This document shows positions 46,324 to 58,400 of a stretch of DNA of 64,000 nt, one piece after another. Source of the DNA: Chrysemys picta bellii (lineage: Eukaryota > Chordata > Testudines > Emydidae); assembly GCF_011386835.1 (NCBI RefSeq), contig NC_088797.1:92142264-92206263 (forward strand), given 5' to 3'. Position 1 is the first letter of the stretch; each line of letters starts with the position of its first letter. The translations under genes were made by a program, and so were the position numbers. Under the pieces are notes generated by a model, which did no database searches, was not told the DNA's origin, and was given only the letters and a program-made list of their open reading frames with translations.

Positions 46324-46578
46324 GGGCATGTCTACACTTCAAGCTGAGGGTGCTCAAGGAGACACTACTGCTCATTGAGCTAGTGCGCTGAAAATAGAGT
46401 GTAGCTGCAGCAACACAAGCAGTGGGAAGGACTAGCTGCCCCTAGTACATGCCTGGTGTCTCTGACCGGTATGTACTGGGCTGGCTTGCCCCTCCCACTG
46501 CTGCAGCTACACTCTATTTTAGAGTTAGCTCAAGCAGATCTAGTGCAGGTATATCTTCTTGAGCTGGGAATTACACCC
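46324..46578. repeat. Palindromic MITE-like element (GGGCATGTCTACAC ends)
   Basis: GCATGTCTACACTTCAAGCTG opens it and GAGCTGGGAATTACACCCC closes it. The halves mirror each other inside: AGTGCGCTGAAAATAGAGTG and CAGCTACACTCTATTTTAGA, and GCAGTGGGAAGGACTAG with CTTGCCCCTCCCACTGCTGC. Half copies of the family lie at 58197-58400 and, by its ends, 39088-39195. Confidence 0.7.
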
Positions 46579-47535
46579 CAGTACAGAATGCAAAATTTAG
46601 GCTCCTAAATCAAAAATCTAGCTGCAGCTAGACATATAATGAAGTACAGTTGAAAAGGGCTCTCAGATACTACATTGATAATTGCAGTATAAGAACATTT
46701 GTAGAATAGTGATCCTTGAAGTGACCTATTTATATCTCTACATACTATATTGGCAAAGCTATTCTGGTCTCTGTAATTTTATGTAGCACTTTTCCACTTG
46801 AATAAGAGAGACAATGAAAAGACTCAATACATAAAATGACACTTTCCTATAACCATATTATTAAAGCCTGTAAAATATATATTGTTAATAATAGCTGAAA
46901 TGATAATTTCACATGAACAAATAGCCTTACTTGAACCTCCTTCACTGAAGCTATATAATGTGGATTTTACCACAAGAGAGTTTCTATTCTTTTCTGCAAT
47001 AGATGGAGGATTCAGGCTTCGCCATTTGTTCACTTACAAATCTGCAGTTTTGGCAACAGTAAACAAATCTTTAGCTTAAGAATTATGATATTTTATTTCA
47101 TTCAATTCTAAATTGTTCCACTTTTTGGAAAATGTATTCTGCTTGTAAACTGATATGTCTCATTAAACAAAAGTCAAGTTAGAAAAAGAACAGTTCAACC
47201 ATATAAAGATACAGGGAGTGAAATCTATTTCATTACAGGCAAGGAGAGTTTTGCCATTGACTTCAGTGGAGCTGGGATTTCACCCACCCAGTATCTTTAA
47301 CAGCCACCATGTTAGAAAAGACTCTGCTCCTGCTCCCTTTAATTCAAGGGGAAAACTCTCATTCACTTAAATGGGAACAACATCAGACCTTAAATGATCA
47401 AGTAAATAAGACAACATTAGTGTTAACATTATCAACCTTTCCCCAATTCAGATCTCTAGCAAGCTGATGAACCCCGAGACTCTAAATTATCTCTAATTTT
47501 CAAACAATAGTATTTTTTTTTCATTTTCTTATACG

Positions 47536-47538
<3 letters not shown>
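46579..47538. other. Intergenic; one small palindrome
   Basis: A GTGAAATC ... GATTTCACCC palindrome with TTGCCATTGACTTCAGTGGA lies at 47218-47288. No gene. Confidence 0.45.

Positions 47539-47584
<46 letters not shown>
47539..47584. repeat. (AC)n microsatellite
   Basis: About 23 uninterrupted AC units, preceded by ATACGTAT and followed by GTGTAT. It opens a Cys-Val frame on the - strand that is not a gene. Confidence 0.97.
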
Positions 47585-47587
<3 letters not shown>

Positions 47588-47714
47588 TATAAGGAGATTT
47601 ATAAAGCTGTAAATAGTGTGATCGAGGGTTTTCCTTGACATTGAAACACTGGGGGAAAAGAAAAGTAGAAGGAAGTTAGGAAGCAAAGAAAAGAAGAAAT
47701 TGGTGGTTAGAAAC

Positions 47715-47890
47715 AGCAAACAGTTCATGGGTAAAATTTTCAAAAGGGCTTAAAAAACTTAGGAATCTCAGCCTAAATTTTTTAAAGTTATTTAAGCTCT
47801 GTTCAGTGATGCAATATCTGATTGCCTTAGGAGCCCGAGACCCATTTTCAAAAGCGACTTGGGCACTTTCAAATTGTCCTTGCATGTATC
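47715..47890. repeat. Dispersed repeat with TTTTCAAAAG ends
   Basis: GTAAAATTTTCAAAAGGGCT, CTTAGGAATCTCAGCC and CCCATTTTCAAAAGCGACTT form a loose inverted arrangement like that at 46190-46320. Confidence 0.45.
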
Positions 47891-48422
47891 TTTATGTAAC
47901 ACTTTCTTCCACTATTACAAGAAAGTTCCAGTGGAATTACTTTGCCATAAAAGAGTTGGGGGAAAGAGGTAGAGTTGGGGGAAAGAGGAACAGACGTTAT
48001 TGCTGCAAGCTACTCTTACCTCCTGACTTGCCCATCTCAATAAGCTTCTTCCTACACCCCACCAACATACAGCGCTAAACACCTCCCTTTCCCACCCTCA
48101 GGTCCTCCAAATTAAATGTGAGCTATTGAACAGATCCCAGTACAGCTTTCACATGAGAAAATTAGTTAAAAAAGGCTGAAAGAGCCACACTCTGCAGCCT
48201 GGCACTTTGGGGGAAAGTGGAGTTTAAAGTAATCATTATTTTCTCCTGTCAGTCCTGAATTCTAAACAAATTTTCCATAGCCATAAATAACAATAATTAC
48301 ATAGCACAATAATGATCAGCGCGTATGTGATGCATCCCAATTCCGATATATGCTGTCATTTAGATTTGACCAGGAGAGAATCTGAATCAATAGAATAAAT
48401 AAATAAATAAAGGATCCAGGAG
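47891..48422. other. Intergenic; short (AAAT)n
   Basis: No gene. Four AAAT units lie at about 48394-48411. Confidence 0.5.
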
Positions 48423-48427
48423 GCTCC

Positions 48428-49102
48428 CTGTAGCAGGGTGGTTACCCTGCTCCTGCCTGGAAGGGCTTAAAACAGCCCTGGCAGAGGGCTGCAGCTCTAA
48501 AAGCTGGGTTGATTGGGGAAGTAGCCACTGCTGGGCCATGACCCAATCAGGCCACAGTTGGCCTGTATAAAAAGGCTGGAAGCCAGGCACTCAGGAGTTT
48601 TTCCTCTGCCTTTAGAGGGAGAAGGGCCTGGCTGCAGTGAGCTAGACACAGGGTACCTGAGTGGAGCAGGGCTGGGGAAAGGCTGGGGAGCTCCAGCCTG
48701 GATATCCCCAGGCTGTGGCCTAGTAGGAGGCCAAGAGGTACTGGGGGTTGCAGAGGGTAGGCCAAGGCAGCAGGTCCAAACCCAACCTTACCTGTGATGA
48801 GGGCCTATACTACAGTCTGCCCCACGGAGCGGGGGCTAGTTGGTGACTGGCAGTGGCCTTATTCTGAGGTGAGGTAGGGATAGTGGGTGGGGGGTTCCCC
48901 AGGGAGGGGAGACCCTAGTACTGAGAGGTGTACTGCTAGGAGGCAGCACCCCAGATAAAAGGGCACTGGGCTCTGGGAGGGATACGGGGCCAGAGGACAG
49001 GCGGACCACTGGCCTGCAGAGGGTGCTCCAGGATGCTGGAAGAGCTAATTCCCAGAAGTCACCAGCAGGCGGCGCCGCAGGGATGAGTCCGCCTCTCTAT
49101 AC
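48428..49102 (+). mobile_element. LTR-like element with CCAAT and TATA boxes
   Basis: A GC-rich unit of 675 bp is flanked by GCTCC at 48423-48427 and 49103-49107, a candidate 5-bp duplication. It starts CTGTAGCAGGGTGGTTACCC and ends GAGTCCGCCTCTCTATAC. A CCAAT box (48543-48547) precedes a TATAAAAA box (48566-48573) by about 20 bp, as in an LTR U3 promoter. The text matches a repeat that I associate with turtle genomes, probably an LTR. I found no AATAAA. The frames on both strands within it are short and without motifs. Confidence 0.65.
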
Positions 49103-49107
49103 GCTCC

Positions 49108-52100
49108 TGTCCAAAATGTCCTTGTGTTTTAGAAGACTTAACTGATGTATAGTTCATGTGTAATCTGTCCTTGACACCTTTCCCCCAGAGCAGCAAAGGA
49201 GCTGAGGTGAGAGGAAGCCAGTTTTCTTCCTTTAGAAAACAGAGGTGGGACACATCATCTCCCCACAACAGGAGCTGCAATTTATGGTGGAAAGGCTGGG
49301 AGAAACAGTAACTCCTCTACCAGGTACCTCCTTCTGCTTCTTGAGATTTCTCTGCCTGGTGAGTCCTCATCATAGCAGATAAGGAGTAACGGTAAATAAC
49401 CATCTCCCAAGCCAGGGAGAGGAGAAGGTCTCGTCTCCCTCTTCTAGGAGCCGCACTTCCTGTATCCCTCTTACTTTAATCCTTGAGGAAGACAATTTAA
49501 AATAATGTTTGGGGGGAGGGAGGAAGATATCATTTAAACCATAGTTTTACAGTTTAAAACCCAAACCTACCCGATTAGTGTATAAAATTACTGGCTCATG
49601 ATAAGCTCACCATTGCCAGGCAATTGTACAGCACAGCTGTTGGAAAGTTATAATGTTATTGTATTACTAGAATCCATGAGTGAGATCTTGGATCCCACAT
49701 TATATATTGAAGTACCCAACAGAAAAATCAGAGGCTGATTCTGCTAATTCAAAAATGAGGTCACAGAAGAGAAAACAGATTAAACTCAACTAAAATAAAC
49801 AGTAGTGTCTTTATTGCTTCTCTTTGCTACTGTATAGGTTAGGCTCACTGCTAGGTAGCACTAAACATTGGAAATGTTCTAGATGTACAGTGCTATGTCT
49901 CCCAATAGCAATGTCATATAACTTGAGTGTCATAGTCCCAGCCTTTCTGAACATGCAGAGTCCTGTAACAAGTGAGATTTCATTGAGCTGATACTGTTAA
50001 CTGATTTCTTTACTTTCACTTCCCTTCTCTCTTCTTCTTTAATATTAAAAACTTGAAGTATAAGTCTTCAGGAAAGCACTTAACTCATGTTTGTCTATCC
50101 CTATTCAAGACCCTATCTATGCACATGCCACAGTGTAAACATCTGCTTAAGTATTGTCCTGAATAGGGCTGATTTCCTGAATCTCAGCCTCAATGTGATG
50201 CTCAGTCTTGCGGTCCTGATTCAGGCACAATTCAAGCCATTGCCGGCTTCCCTTGTGGGTTGAATAGCATTCTTTGGTCAGATATATTGCTACCAGGAAC
50301 AGTGAAGTTATGCTTTTATCTATGGCACCTGTACATGGCTGATAGGGTACAAAAAGACTTCTTTAATGACATATTAGTCAGGGCTTTCTCTTAGGAGCTT
50401 GCTATTTTTTAAATCCTGGGTTATTTTCACAAAGAAGGGTTTTGTGACAGGCATGTAGACCCCACACTGACAAGGAAGTTGCCAGAGAGGTCCTGAGGGC
50501 AGGGCTAGCTCCATCCTCCAGCCCTGCCAATCATGTATGGTAAGGAGGTGGCCTTCTAAAGGGAGGAAACTGCAATCAGCCGTGGGGGAAGAGCAGCATA
50601 GCTGTAAGTGGGAGATTTTTGAAGGGACTTCAAAGAAGGATATCTTCATCCTGACCCTACAGAGAGTGCAGCACATTCTGAGGGTAAGCTGAACAAACTA
50701 AGCCTGACTCAGCAGCCCAGCCAAAAGATTTCTCAAAGACTACTATGTAGAAGCTGTATTGTTGGCAGCACTGTGGACTTCCTTCCTCCTCACCTCCTCC
50801 TTTGAGAGATTAGGGCACCTGACTTTGATTCCCCCATCTGGAGAGATCTGCAAAGGACAGAGTGCCCCTACAAATAGTAAGACACTGGGGATGGACTGGC
50901 TGGCTGAACATGGGGGTCTGGTAATAACCTGAGAGAAACCAAAAAGTATTGACATTTGAGAAAAAGACACTGAAAAATGTGCAAAAGAATTCCATTTTCT
51001 TCCATTAGGATTAGCTATAGGTAGGTTCTCTTCTCACAGCAAGATAATGGATGATCCCTAAAACATACACATGTGCAATTATTAAAATGTTGCTTTTTCC
51101 AGCACAAGAGCTAATAGTGTGTGTGCTATTATGGATTACTGACTGAAACTTTAGACCATCCATGTGCTCCGATGGGTCTGCTTTTGTAAAGATCACGGGT
51201 AAAATCCCTGGGTTTAGATTTTAGTTTTGTTGGTTTGATTGGAGGCTGATTCATTCATTTCATTCTCAATACTGTGCGTGTGTTAGACTTTTTTTACCTT
51301 TTTAAAAACATCTGAGAAGAAAGGAATAAGAAGGCTGCTATGCTCTGCAGAGTCTTGTTTAACAGAATATTTCCAAAATCTTTTTATGTTAATCCAAAGA
51401 TGTGTTAATTCTTTTAATGAAATATTGGGTGAAAAACAAAAAAGTACCTCTAACAGTGACCTATCCCACTCAACTTGAATTGCAATGAAAGCTTGAGAAA
51501 TCTTTTCTATCAGGATCCCTGCTGCTGTGTATTCTTTGGCATCAAAACCACTTCTTGTAGTCCCCTCATAAAATGTTAAGACATTTGGTTTTTAGTAGTA
51601 TTATCTGTATTAACTTCCTGAATCACCAGCCCTAAAGTCAACACTGGATATACTGCATTATATACAAATTTGAACAATATCTTTGTCGAACATGCAGTCC
51701 TCACAAAGTCAAATTGTGGTCCTTGACTGACAGTACTGTCAGTCATCAGCTAATGCTCAGAACATACCTGATTCATTTTTAAAGTTACAGATTACTATAA
51801 ATGGAAAGAATGCTTCAAGTTGACTTGCCATCATTGGCCCAAAAGAAAAGAAGCAATTCAGTGGTATTGATTATCAGCTTTGTTTATTATGCCAAAAGTT
51901 GTAATGTGGCACTGGTTAAGATATTTGCTTCCAGCCAGAAATCTCAGGCATCCATCTGCAAATAGTATGCACATAGTTACATAACATGTTATAACATAAT
52001 TAATTACAATCCCAAGGAAATTTATTACAAATTCCTTGTTTTCATTTTGGTCTTGATCATTTTTAGACAGGAGCTGAAGGGTACTGACTAGTAGCTGAAT

Positions 52101-53832
52101 CTTTGAACCTGGTTTTAAACACAATAAACAGTGGCACCTTACATGCTATAAGAAGTGCACCATAAACTGAATTTGGCAAGGTTGGAGAGAGAGTGCATCA
52201 AGCATCAGAAATTTTTTTTTACATGCTGGGATAAGTGCTAGCTGTGGGTGAGAAGCACGTTATACTAGGTCCCACGACATGCGTTTCAGGAAGAACACTT
52301 GCTTCCTCTGAGGTAAGCCCAAGAGTATCCCAAGAGTGAGAGGTGGCATAATGAAGCTGATGCCTCACACTGTTCAGTGGAGTTTCTTTGTAGTTTCCAT
52401 GAGGGTCAAATAATAAAATTATCTTGCATGCCACAGAGGGGTGCTACTAAATGAAACACAGCTGTTCTAGTGATCTCTGTGATGCTACCCAAGAGTTGTG
52501 CAAAGTTCTGTTTTTGTGCCTGCTGCTGGGGAACAATCACTGTATATCCCTCAGAGATGTGTTCCTATTGCTGGGATAATTAAAAGTCACTGCACTGCCA
52601 GGTTTCCATGCCCTTTCAGGATGTGACATTACTGTCAGGTTGGCTGGAAAAGCCAAATTATTTTACTTGAAGGCATTTGATTCAGCCTCAGACACTCTCC
52701 TCACCTGGAAGGTGCTCGGAATGCATGTGATAGTCACAGCTGAGGTCATAAATGTACAGGAGATGTTAATATGCCAAATTTATAATTTGAAGACCGACAT
52801 TTGCAGAAGCTATGTTGGTGGGTGTTTTCCAAGAAGCGGACAAACAGAAAAACTTTCACTGGCAAGGTTTGCACTTATACCTGCTATCGAGGGTAAATTA
52901 TTAAGCAACGGAATGACCATGGAACAATAAAGCACATATAAAACTGCTTTCTCCAGTCGGGCATGAATGCGTCTTGGAGGTTGGATTGATCACACCACTG
53001 GTGGTATTTGTCCCTCCCCCTAGGTCTTTCTAGCCTACTTCAAAATGTCCTTCCATGCTGCTGTTAATTGAGCCCTAGACAAGTTGGGTTCTGCATTGCT
53101 GGGGATACACACTCAAATCCTGTTCCTCTTGCATAGTGAAAACACACTGTTTAGCAGCATCTGACGTAGGAGAAATCACACTTTGCTTGTAAAGTCTGTG
53201 TAGTCCTTTGAGCATTAAAAAACCCTATACAAATGCAAAATACTATTATCACAAAAACAAGGTAAGTTAAGAATTAATAGCTTTTGTTGAAAGCAGAGTT
53301 GCGTTTCAGTCCTAATGATTTAGCAAGGCTCCAAAGCACCTCAAATCCACATAAGTCAGGAAAAATAGCAAAGAATTTGCAGTAGACAACCAGTGGCTGC
53401 ATAGAGACAAGTCAGTAGCTGAACATAATTTGCAAACTGGGACATAAACTTTGATTAGTTGTTGCAGATTAGCACCTCTCCTACTCCAAAGAACCTTAAA
53501 GGTTATACATTAAAACCTTACACTGAATTCTGTATATTCAACTGGAAGACTAGTTTCATCACACTCTTTTTCTCCTTGAAAATATCTTCACCTGAACAAT
53601 GGTAGAAGAGTCCCCCTTGTGGCCTTATGCCATATAAGCAACACCATATGTAGTTCTACCTAGTGTTATTTATCCCTTCAGACTATGCACTGTTAAGTAC
53701 AGTATATACTGTTCTGTGGGCCCAGTATCATTAGTGTGCCCTTTTTTATTTCAATTTACACCTAATAAATACAAATGTCACTGCTCTACAGCCAAAATGC
53801 TTCTGAAATAAATGTAGTCAAACTTTACTAAT
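49108..53832. other. Intergenic, no gene recognised
   Basis: No frame carries recognisable protein motifs. A palindromic AAGTCTTCAGGAAAGCACTTAA ... GCTTAAGTATTGTCCTGAATAG pair at about 50061-50167 is a decayed relative of the element at 4700-4821. The remainder is unassigned and may contain older repeats. Confidence 0.45.
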
Positions 53833-54288
53833 TCTGGGTCACTGAGAATGAAAATGATGCTTAAAATTGTTTATTGGCTCTAGTTTTCAAGATATGCTAT
53901 TGGGTCAGTATATATGACCCTTGACTTGGGAATGGCGGAGGATAAGTGAGTTATAAAGGGAAGGGATCTCAATTTAAACCAGAAATGACTAAAATACATC
54001 TTTGACTGGATCTATGAATAAATCTATGACTGGGTTTGGACAGTACTTGCTTTTTAGGCAAAACAATGAATGATGCAATCTGAAGCTGGTATTGCGTCAT
54101 ACATGATATGAATTGCATCATGTTATTCCTAGAAGTCGTGAATGATGCAATCATAATGAAGCTTACATCACTCTGCTGAACAAATTGCCCTATATCAGCT
54201 CTAGAAATCATACAGTGTCGTGCTCTCTTATTTGTCAGTGTTCGATTTTGCAAAGGGACACATTTCTGTTTAGCCAAAGTGAGCAGAG
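53833..54288 (+). other. 5' flank of the transposase-like repeat element
   Basis: Starting near TCTGGGTCACTGAGAATG the sequence matches, in my memory, the conserved leader that accompanies copies of the following gene. It contains three related motifs, AATGATGCAATC (54065), ATTGCATCAT (54113) and AATGATGCAATC (54141), arranged as direct and inverted copies. They could be transposase-binding sites. The true outer end is not defined, because no inverted partner was found downstream. Confidence 0.45.
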
Positions 54289-55967
54289 ATGCCTCGTACT
54301 TGTGTGAACAGTGCAGATAACTTCAGCTATGTTTGTGGTGAAGTGACTTTTGCATCACAAAAGCGCAGTATAACCACTATGGTTATACTATGGTTAAGAA
54401 AGCCTATCACCTTTATTTTGGCTGCAAAATTGGAGATCAGGACAAGAGGTGGGCCCCACACATATGCTGCAACACTTGTGCAACAAATCTTCGCCAGTGG
54501 TTGAACAGGAAAAGGAAATATATGCCTTTTGCAGTGCCAATGATTTGGAGAGAGACAACAGATAATACCAGCAATTGTTACTTCTGCATGGTGCCTCCAG
54601 TTGGGAAAGGTGTATCAAAGAAGAAAAAGTGGACTGTGCATTATCCAAACATTCCATCAGCTATATGCCCAGTACCCCACGGAGAAGGACTGCCGGTTCC
54701 TGATGCACCAGAATCATTCTCACTTGAGTCAGACGAGGAAGAGGAAGAAGATGAAACTTCTGGTCCTGAACCATCAATGTCACAGGACCCACATTTTCTC
54801 CCATCCTCCTCCTCTGAACCACCCCTCACAACACAAGGTGAACTGAATGACCTTGTCCGGGATTTGGAACTACCCAAGAGTAAGGCAGAGCTGTTGGGCT
54901 CCAGACTACAGCAGTGGAATCTCCTGGCAGGTGATGTTAGGGTTTCCATGTTCCGTGACCGTCAAAAGGATCTTGTCCCATTCTTCTTCATGGAAGGTGA
55001 TCTTGTAGACTGCAACAACATCGACGGTGTGATGGCAGCCCTCAAAATTGTTCACGATCCAGATGAGTGGAGACTGTTCTTTGATTCATCGAAGACCAGT
55101 CTTAAAGCTGTTTTACTGCATAATGGCAATGTTTTGCCATCAATTCCAGTTGGTCATGCAGTCCATATGAAGGAAACCTATGACAACATGAAACAACTTT
55201 TGAGGTGCATAAACTATGACCAACATCAGTGGCAGCTTTGTGGCAATTTGAAGGTTGTTGCTCTCTTGCTTGGTCTGCAGACTGGATACACAAAGTACTG
55301 CTGTTTTCTCTGCGAATGGGATAGTCGTGCAAGAGATTCCCACTACATCAAGAAAGATTGGCCACTCCGACAGTCATTGGAGCCTGGGAGGAAAAGTGTT
55401 CAGCATCCACCACTTGTTGAATCAAGGAAAATTTTGTTACCACCCTTACACATCAAGCTGGGTCTGATGAAGAATTTGTCAAGGCCATTGACAAAACACA
55501 AGCAGCTTTCAAGTACCTCTGTGGAAAATTTTCCAAGGTTCAGTGAAGCTAAGATAAAGGAACGTGTCTTTGTTGGTCCTCAGATTCGTGAACTTCTTCG
55601 AGATGATGCATTTGACCATGCACTGCGTGGCAAGGAAAAGACGGCATGGAAAGCCTTCCAGTTAGTGGCAATAAATTTTCTCGGAAACAACAAGGCAGAC
55701 AACTACAGGTTGTTGGTGGAAAACCTCCTCAAGGCAGGTTGCAACATGTCACTAAAGATACATTTTTTGCACTCTCATCTAAATTTTTTTCCACCGAACT
55801 GCGGAGCAGTGAGCAACGAGCAGGGCGAGCGATTTCATCAGGACATTGCAACAATGGAGAAACGCTATCAGCGCAAATGGAGCCCATCAATGCTTGCAGA
55901 CTATTGCTGGACAGTGACAAGAGATGCTCCATTTAATGAATACAAGAGACAAGCCAAGAAGCGCTGA
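54289..55967 (+). pseudogene. Transposase-like zinc-binding gene of a repeat family, frameshifted near its start
   Basis: The gene starts at ATG 54289 (MPRTCVNSADNFSYVCGEV) but shifts frame at 54376-54397, where the 11-bp word ACTATGGTTAT is tandemly duplicated (second copy ends AA). From 54390 the frame is open for 525 codons to TGA 55965-55967. The predicted protein has an N-terminal zinc-binding region (C..C, then HICCNTC, then CYFC), an acidic Ser-rich linker (about residues 110-150 of the long frame), and a C-terminal domain with LFFDSSKTSLKAVLLHNG, CGNLKVVALLLGLQTGYTKY, a CCFLCEWDSRARDSHY block, PPLHIKLGLM, FLGNNKADNY, and NEQGERFHQDI. I know this architecture as an uncharacterised multi-copy family in turtles and arthropods. 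I infer an RNase H-like (D..D..E) transposase in which D of FFDSSK and E of QGERFHQD may be catalytic; where the middle D would be expected this copy has N (CGNLK). A stretch at about 55473-55534 seems read in a shifted frame between two compensating 1-base changes. An AATAAA follows at 56014-56019. Confidence 0.7.
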
Positions 55968-56019
55968 ATAGGACTAAACTATGTACATAATAGTTTTTTG
56001 CCTTTTGTTTCATAATAAA

Positions 56020-58109
56020 TTTTATTTATATAACCCTTTTGCTGATTTTTAAAGTGTTACATAAACAGGACAGGTGAAATATTATCATGTAAAGCAACCA
56101 TAAACACATGAAAAGACCTAGGTTTACAATTTATGATTAAAACTCTACTATCTACACAATATACATAGACATAAAATGTAACAACTTAAATATCTTAGAA
56201 ACAGTAGCCAATCAGTTGTTTTAATTGTCATATTTGAATTCAGCACATCAAAATACATAATAAATAGAACATTTTATCTCTGAAGCAGACGACTTCTCAA
56301 AAATTGTAGACCAGTGTATTCAGTCTAATTTTCCTATGCCTATAACAGTTATTAGATGTTAGTGAATTAAAACCTTGATCCTACCTTCTTGTAGGAGATA
56401 GTTGTAGTAATTCCTCCTCCCAGAAATATGTGAGGATTGGCTAGCAGAGTTTTCCTCAAGTCATTCCTTCGGATATGAGAGAGGAAAAAAGGGCAGAGGG
56501 GTTTACTTGTCCACAGAAAGTCCAGCAGTTCTGGAGATCCACAAGGTGTCAGAGCCATTCACAGTGAGTCTTAGGTCCCCTGTCTTCCTATCTGTCTGGC
56601 AGCACAGCTCCAATGCAACTACATGGCAAAGACTTCCACAGACAGCAATGACCACAGAACTGCTTCTTAAGGAGGGTTCTCAGCCCTGGAGGGGGCCATA
56701 GAAAAGTTAATACTGCCTCAGGTGCGGTTTGTGTGTGTGGTGGTGTTGGTGTTTTTTGGTTGCCCTGACTTTTCTCGCAGGGTTTTGCAGGAGATGGTGC
56801 ATGTTCTCTTGGATTTCCCTCTAACACTCTCCCTCCCACTCTATTCCCATCCACTAAAACACTGCATATCCTGGAGGATCTTTAAGAGGCCAGGTGGCTA
56901 GGCTTCAGATCTCTGAGTATGGGAAAGATTACCACTCTACTTGTAACTTGGGAGGTCTACAGTTTTCTCTTGTATTCCACGAGCCTGAACTTTACTCCGA
57001 ATATACTATTCTGAAACAGGTAAAAGATAAAAATATACATCAGTCCCCCATCTCTTTACAGAGAACACAACAATCCCTGTTGGCTGAACATTGTGAAAGA
57101 GGAAATAGTCCCTGTGGAGAAAACCCTCTCAAGCTGTAACAGCCTATTTGACCTTATTTGCTAAAGATTTACAAATGATTCAATAAGACTGTCCTCAATC
57201 TCTGCCTAGGATCCTAAACCCCAAAAGTTGGCTGTAGTTTGTGGTGTGTGTGTATTTGCCAAGCTTTGAGACTAACATCTATTCTTGTCTAAAAATGTTT
57301 GCTTCTGTCTTTTCAGAGGTTTAATAGGGTGTTTTATAATTCTTTTTAATGTATTCTCATTTATTTATTAAAGTGTATACCCTTCCAAGCATCTTGGATG
57401 TTGGCTTATAAAATGTAGTTATTTATGGATGTTTATATTGAAATGTCATGTCTGCTGTATTGCTTTTCTCTTCTCATTAAAGAGCTATGTTGTAGCTGTG
57501 TTAACAAAAATCTTTCGCCAGTAACTATGGGGGACTTATTACAGCTGTTGTGCTAATGAGATATGCTTGGCTCCTGTTTAAGGAGGTTGTGCCCTCTAGG
57601 ATTCATAGTCTCCCTTCCCAAGTACTTCAACTGAGTGATGATTTATCACACAACACGTCTGATTATGACTGTCAGATTTCTGAGTCACTTCCACTGTCAT
57701 TAGGTTAATGTAAAAGAAGGGAAGCCAAAGTAAGCTTATTTTTTTAAAATGTGTGTGAGTGTGTCAGGGATTAATTTTGTAATTTGGCTAGACTTGCCAT
57801 AAAAGAGAGCTCTCCTTTCTTTTCTGTTTGCCCCCCTTTTGACAGGTTCCATGTGACCTCCACACAATAGACTTTCTTGGAGAGACATATTATACCTGGG
57901 CCGTCCATGTTTCTGTGTGCTTGCAATCAAAGAATTTGATTTTTCAATTGAGAGACCAGTTATCTTCTCAGTTATGTGGGTGTGGATGGATCTCATTGTG
58001 TTGGGAAGGAATGGCCCAATCTTTCTATTTAGGTCCTTTCTTGCCCTCTGTATGGTAATATCTGACCACCTCACAATGACAAATTGATCTTATCTGGACA
58101 ATACCCTCC
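56020..58109. other. Intergenic, nothing recognised
   Basis: The first few hundred bases may be the 3' part of the transposase-like element. No gene and no repeat with clear limits. A small GT-rich stretch lies near 56728-56758. Confidence 0.45.
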
Positions 58110-58195
58110 TGAGGGAAGTATTATCCCCATTTCACAGTTGGGAGAGAGGAGTGAAAGATAAGGTAGATTCTATGTGACCTTGGGCAAGTCATTTA
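58110..58195 (+). repeat. MIR-type SINE fragment
   Basis: ATTATCCCCATTTCACAGTT and ATGTGACCTTGGGCAAGTCA are MIR-like core words, although their order (ATTTCACAG before GTGACCTTGGGCAAG) shows that this copy is rearranged or belongs to a related SINE. Confidence 0.5.
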
Positions 58196-58196
58196 G

Positions 58197-58400
58197 GGTG
58201 TATCTACACTGCAGCTGGGAGGTGCGAGTCCCAGGTTGGATAGACTCATCCTAACTCTGCTCAACCTAGAGTGCTAAAAATAGCAATGTAGATGGTGTAG
58301 TACTGATGGTGTCTTGGGCTAGCCACTCAAACTTGGACACAAGCATTTGGCTGTAGGTTTTGACTGAGGTGGTTTGGGCCCATAGGTCCTTTTCAATACC
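58197..58400. repeat. Half of a palindromic MITE-like element (GTATCTACACTGCAGCTGGG)
   Basis: It begins GGGTGTATCTACACTGCAGC and carries AGAGTGCTAAAAATAGCAAT and GGGCTAGCCACTCAAACTTG, words typical of the family at 46324-46578. The right half is missing or decayed. Confidence 0.55.

Noticed and set aside
47456..47743. Frame with a Cys-Val repeat
   Set aside because: It is the translation of the (AC)n microsatellite.
57736..58074. A 112-codon - strand frame
   Set aside because: No recognisable domain; I could not link it to any repeat family or gene.
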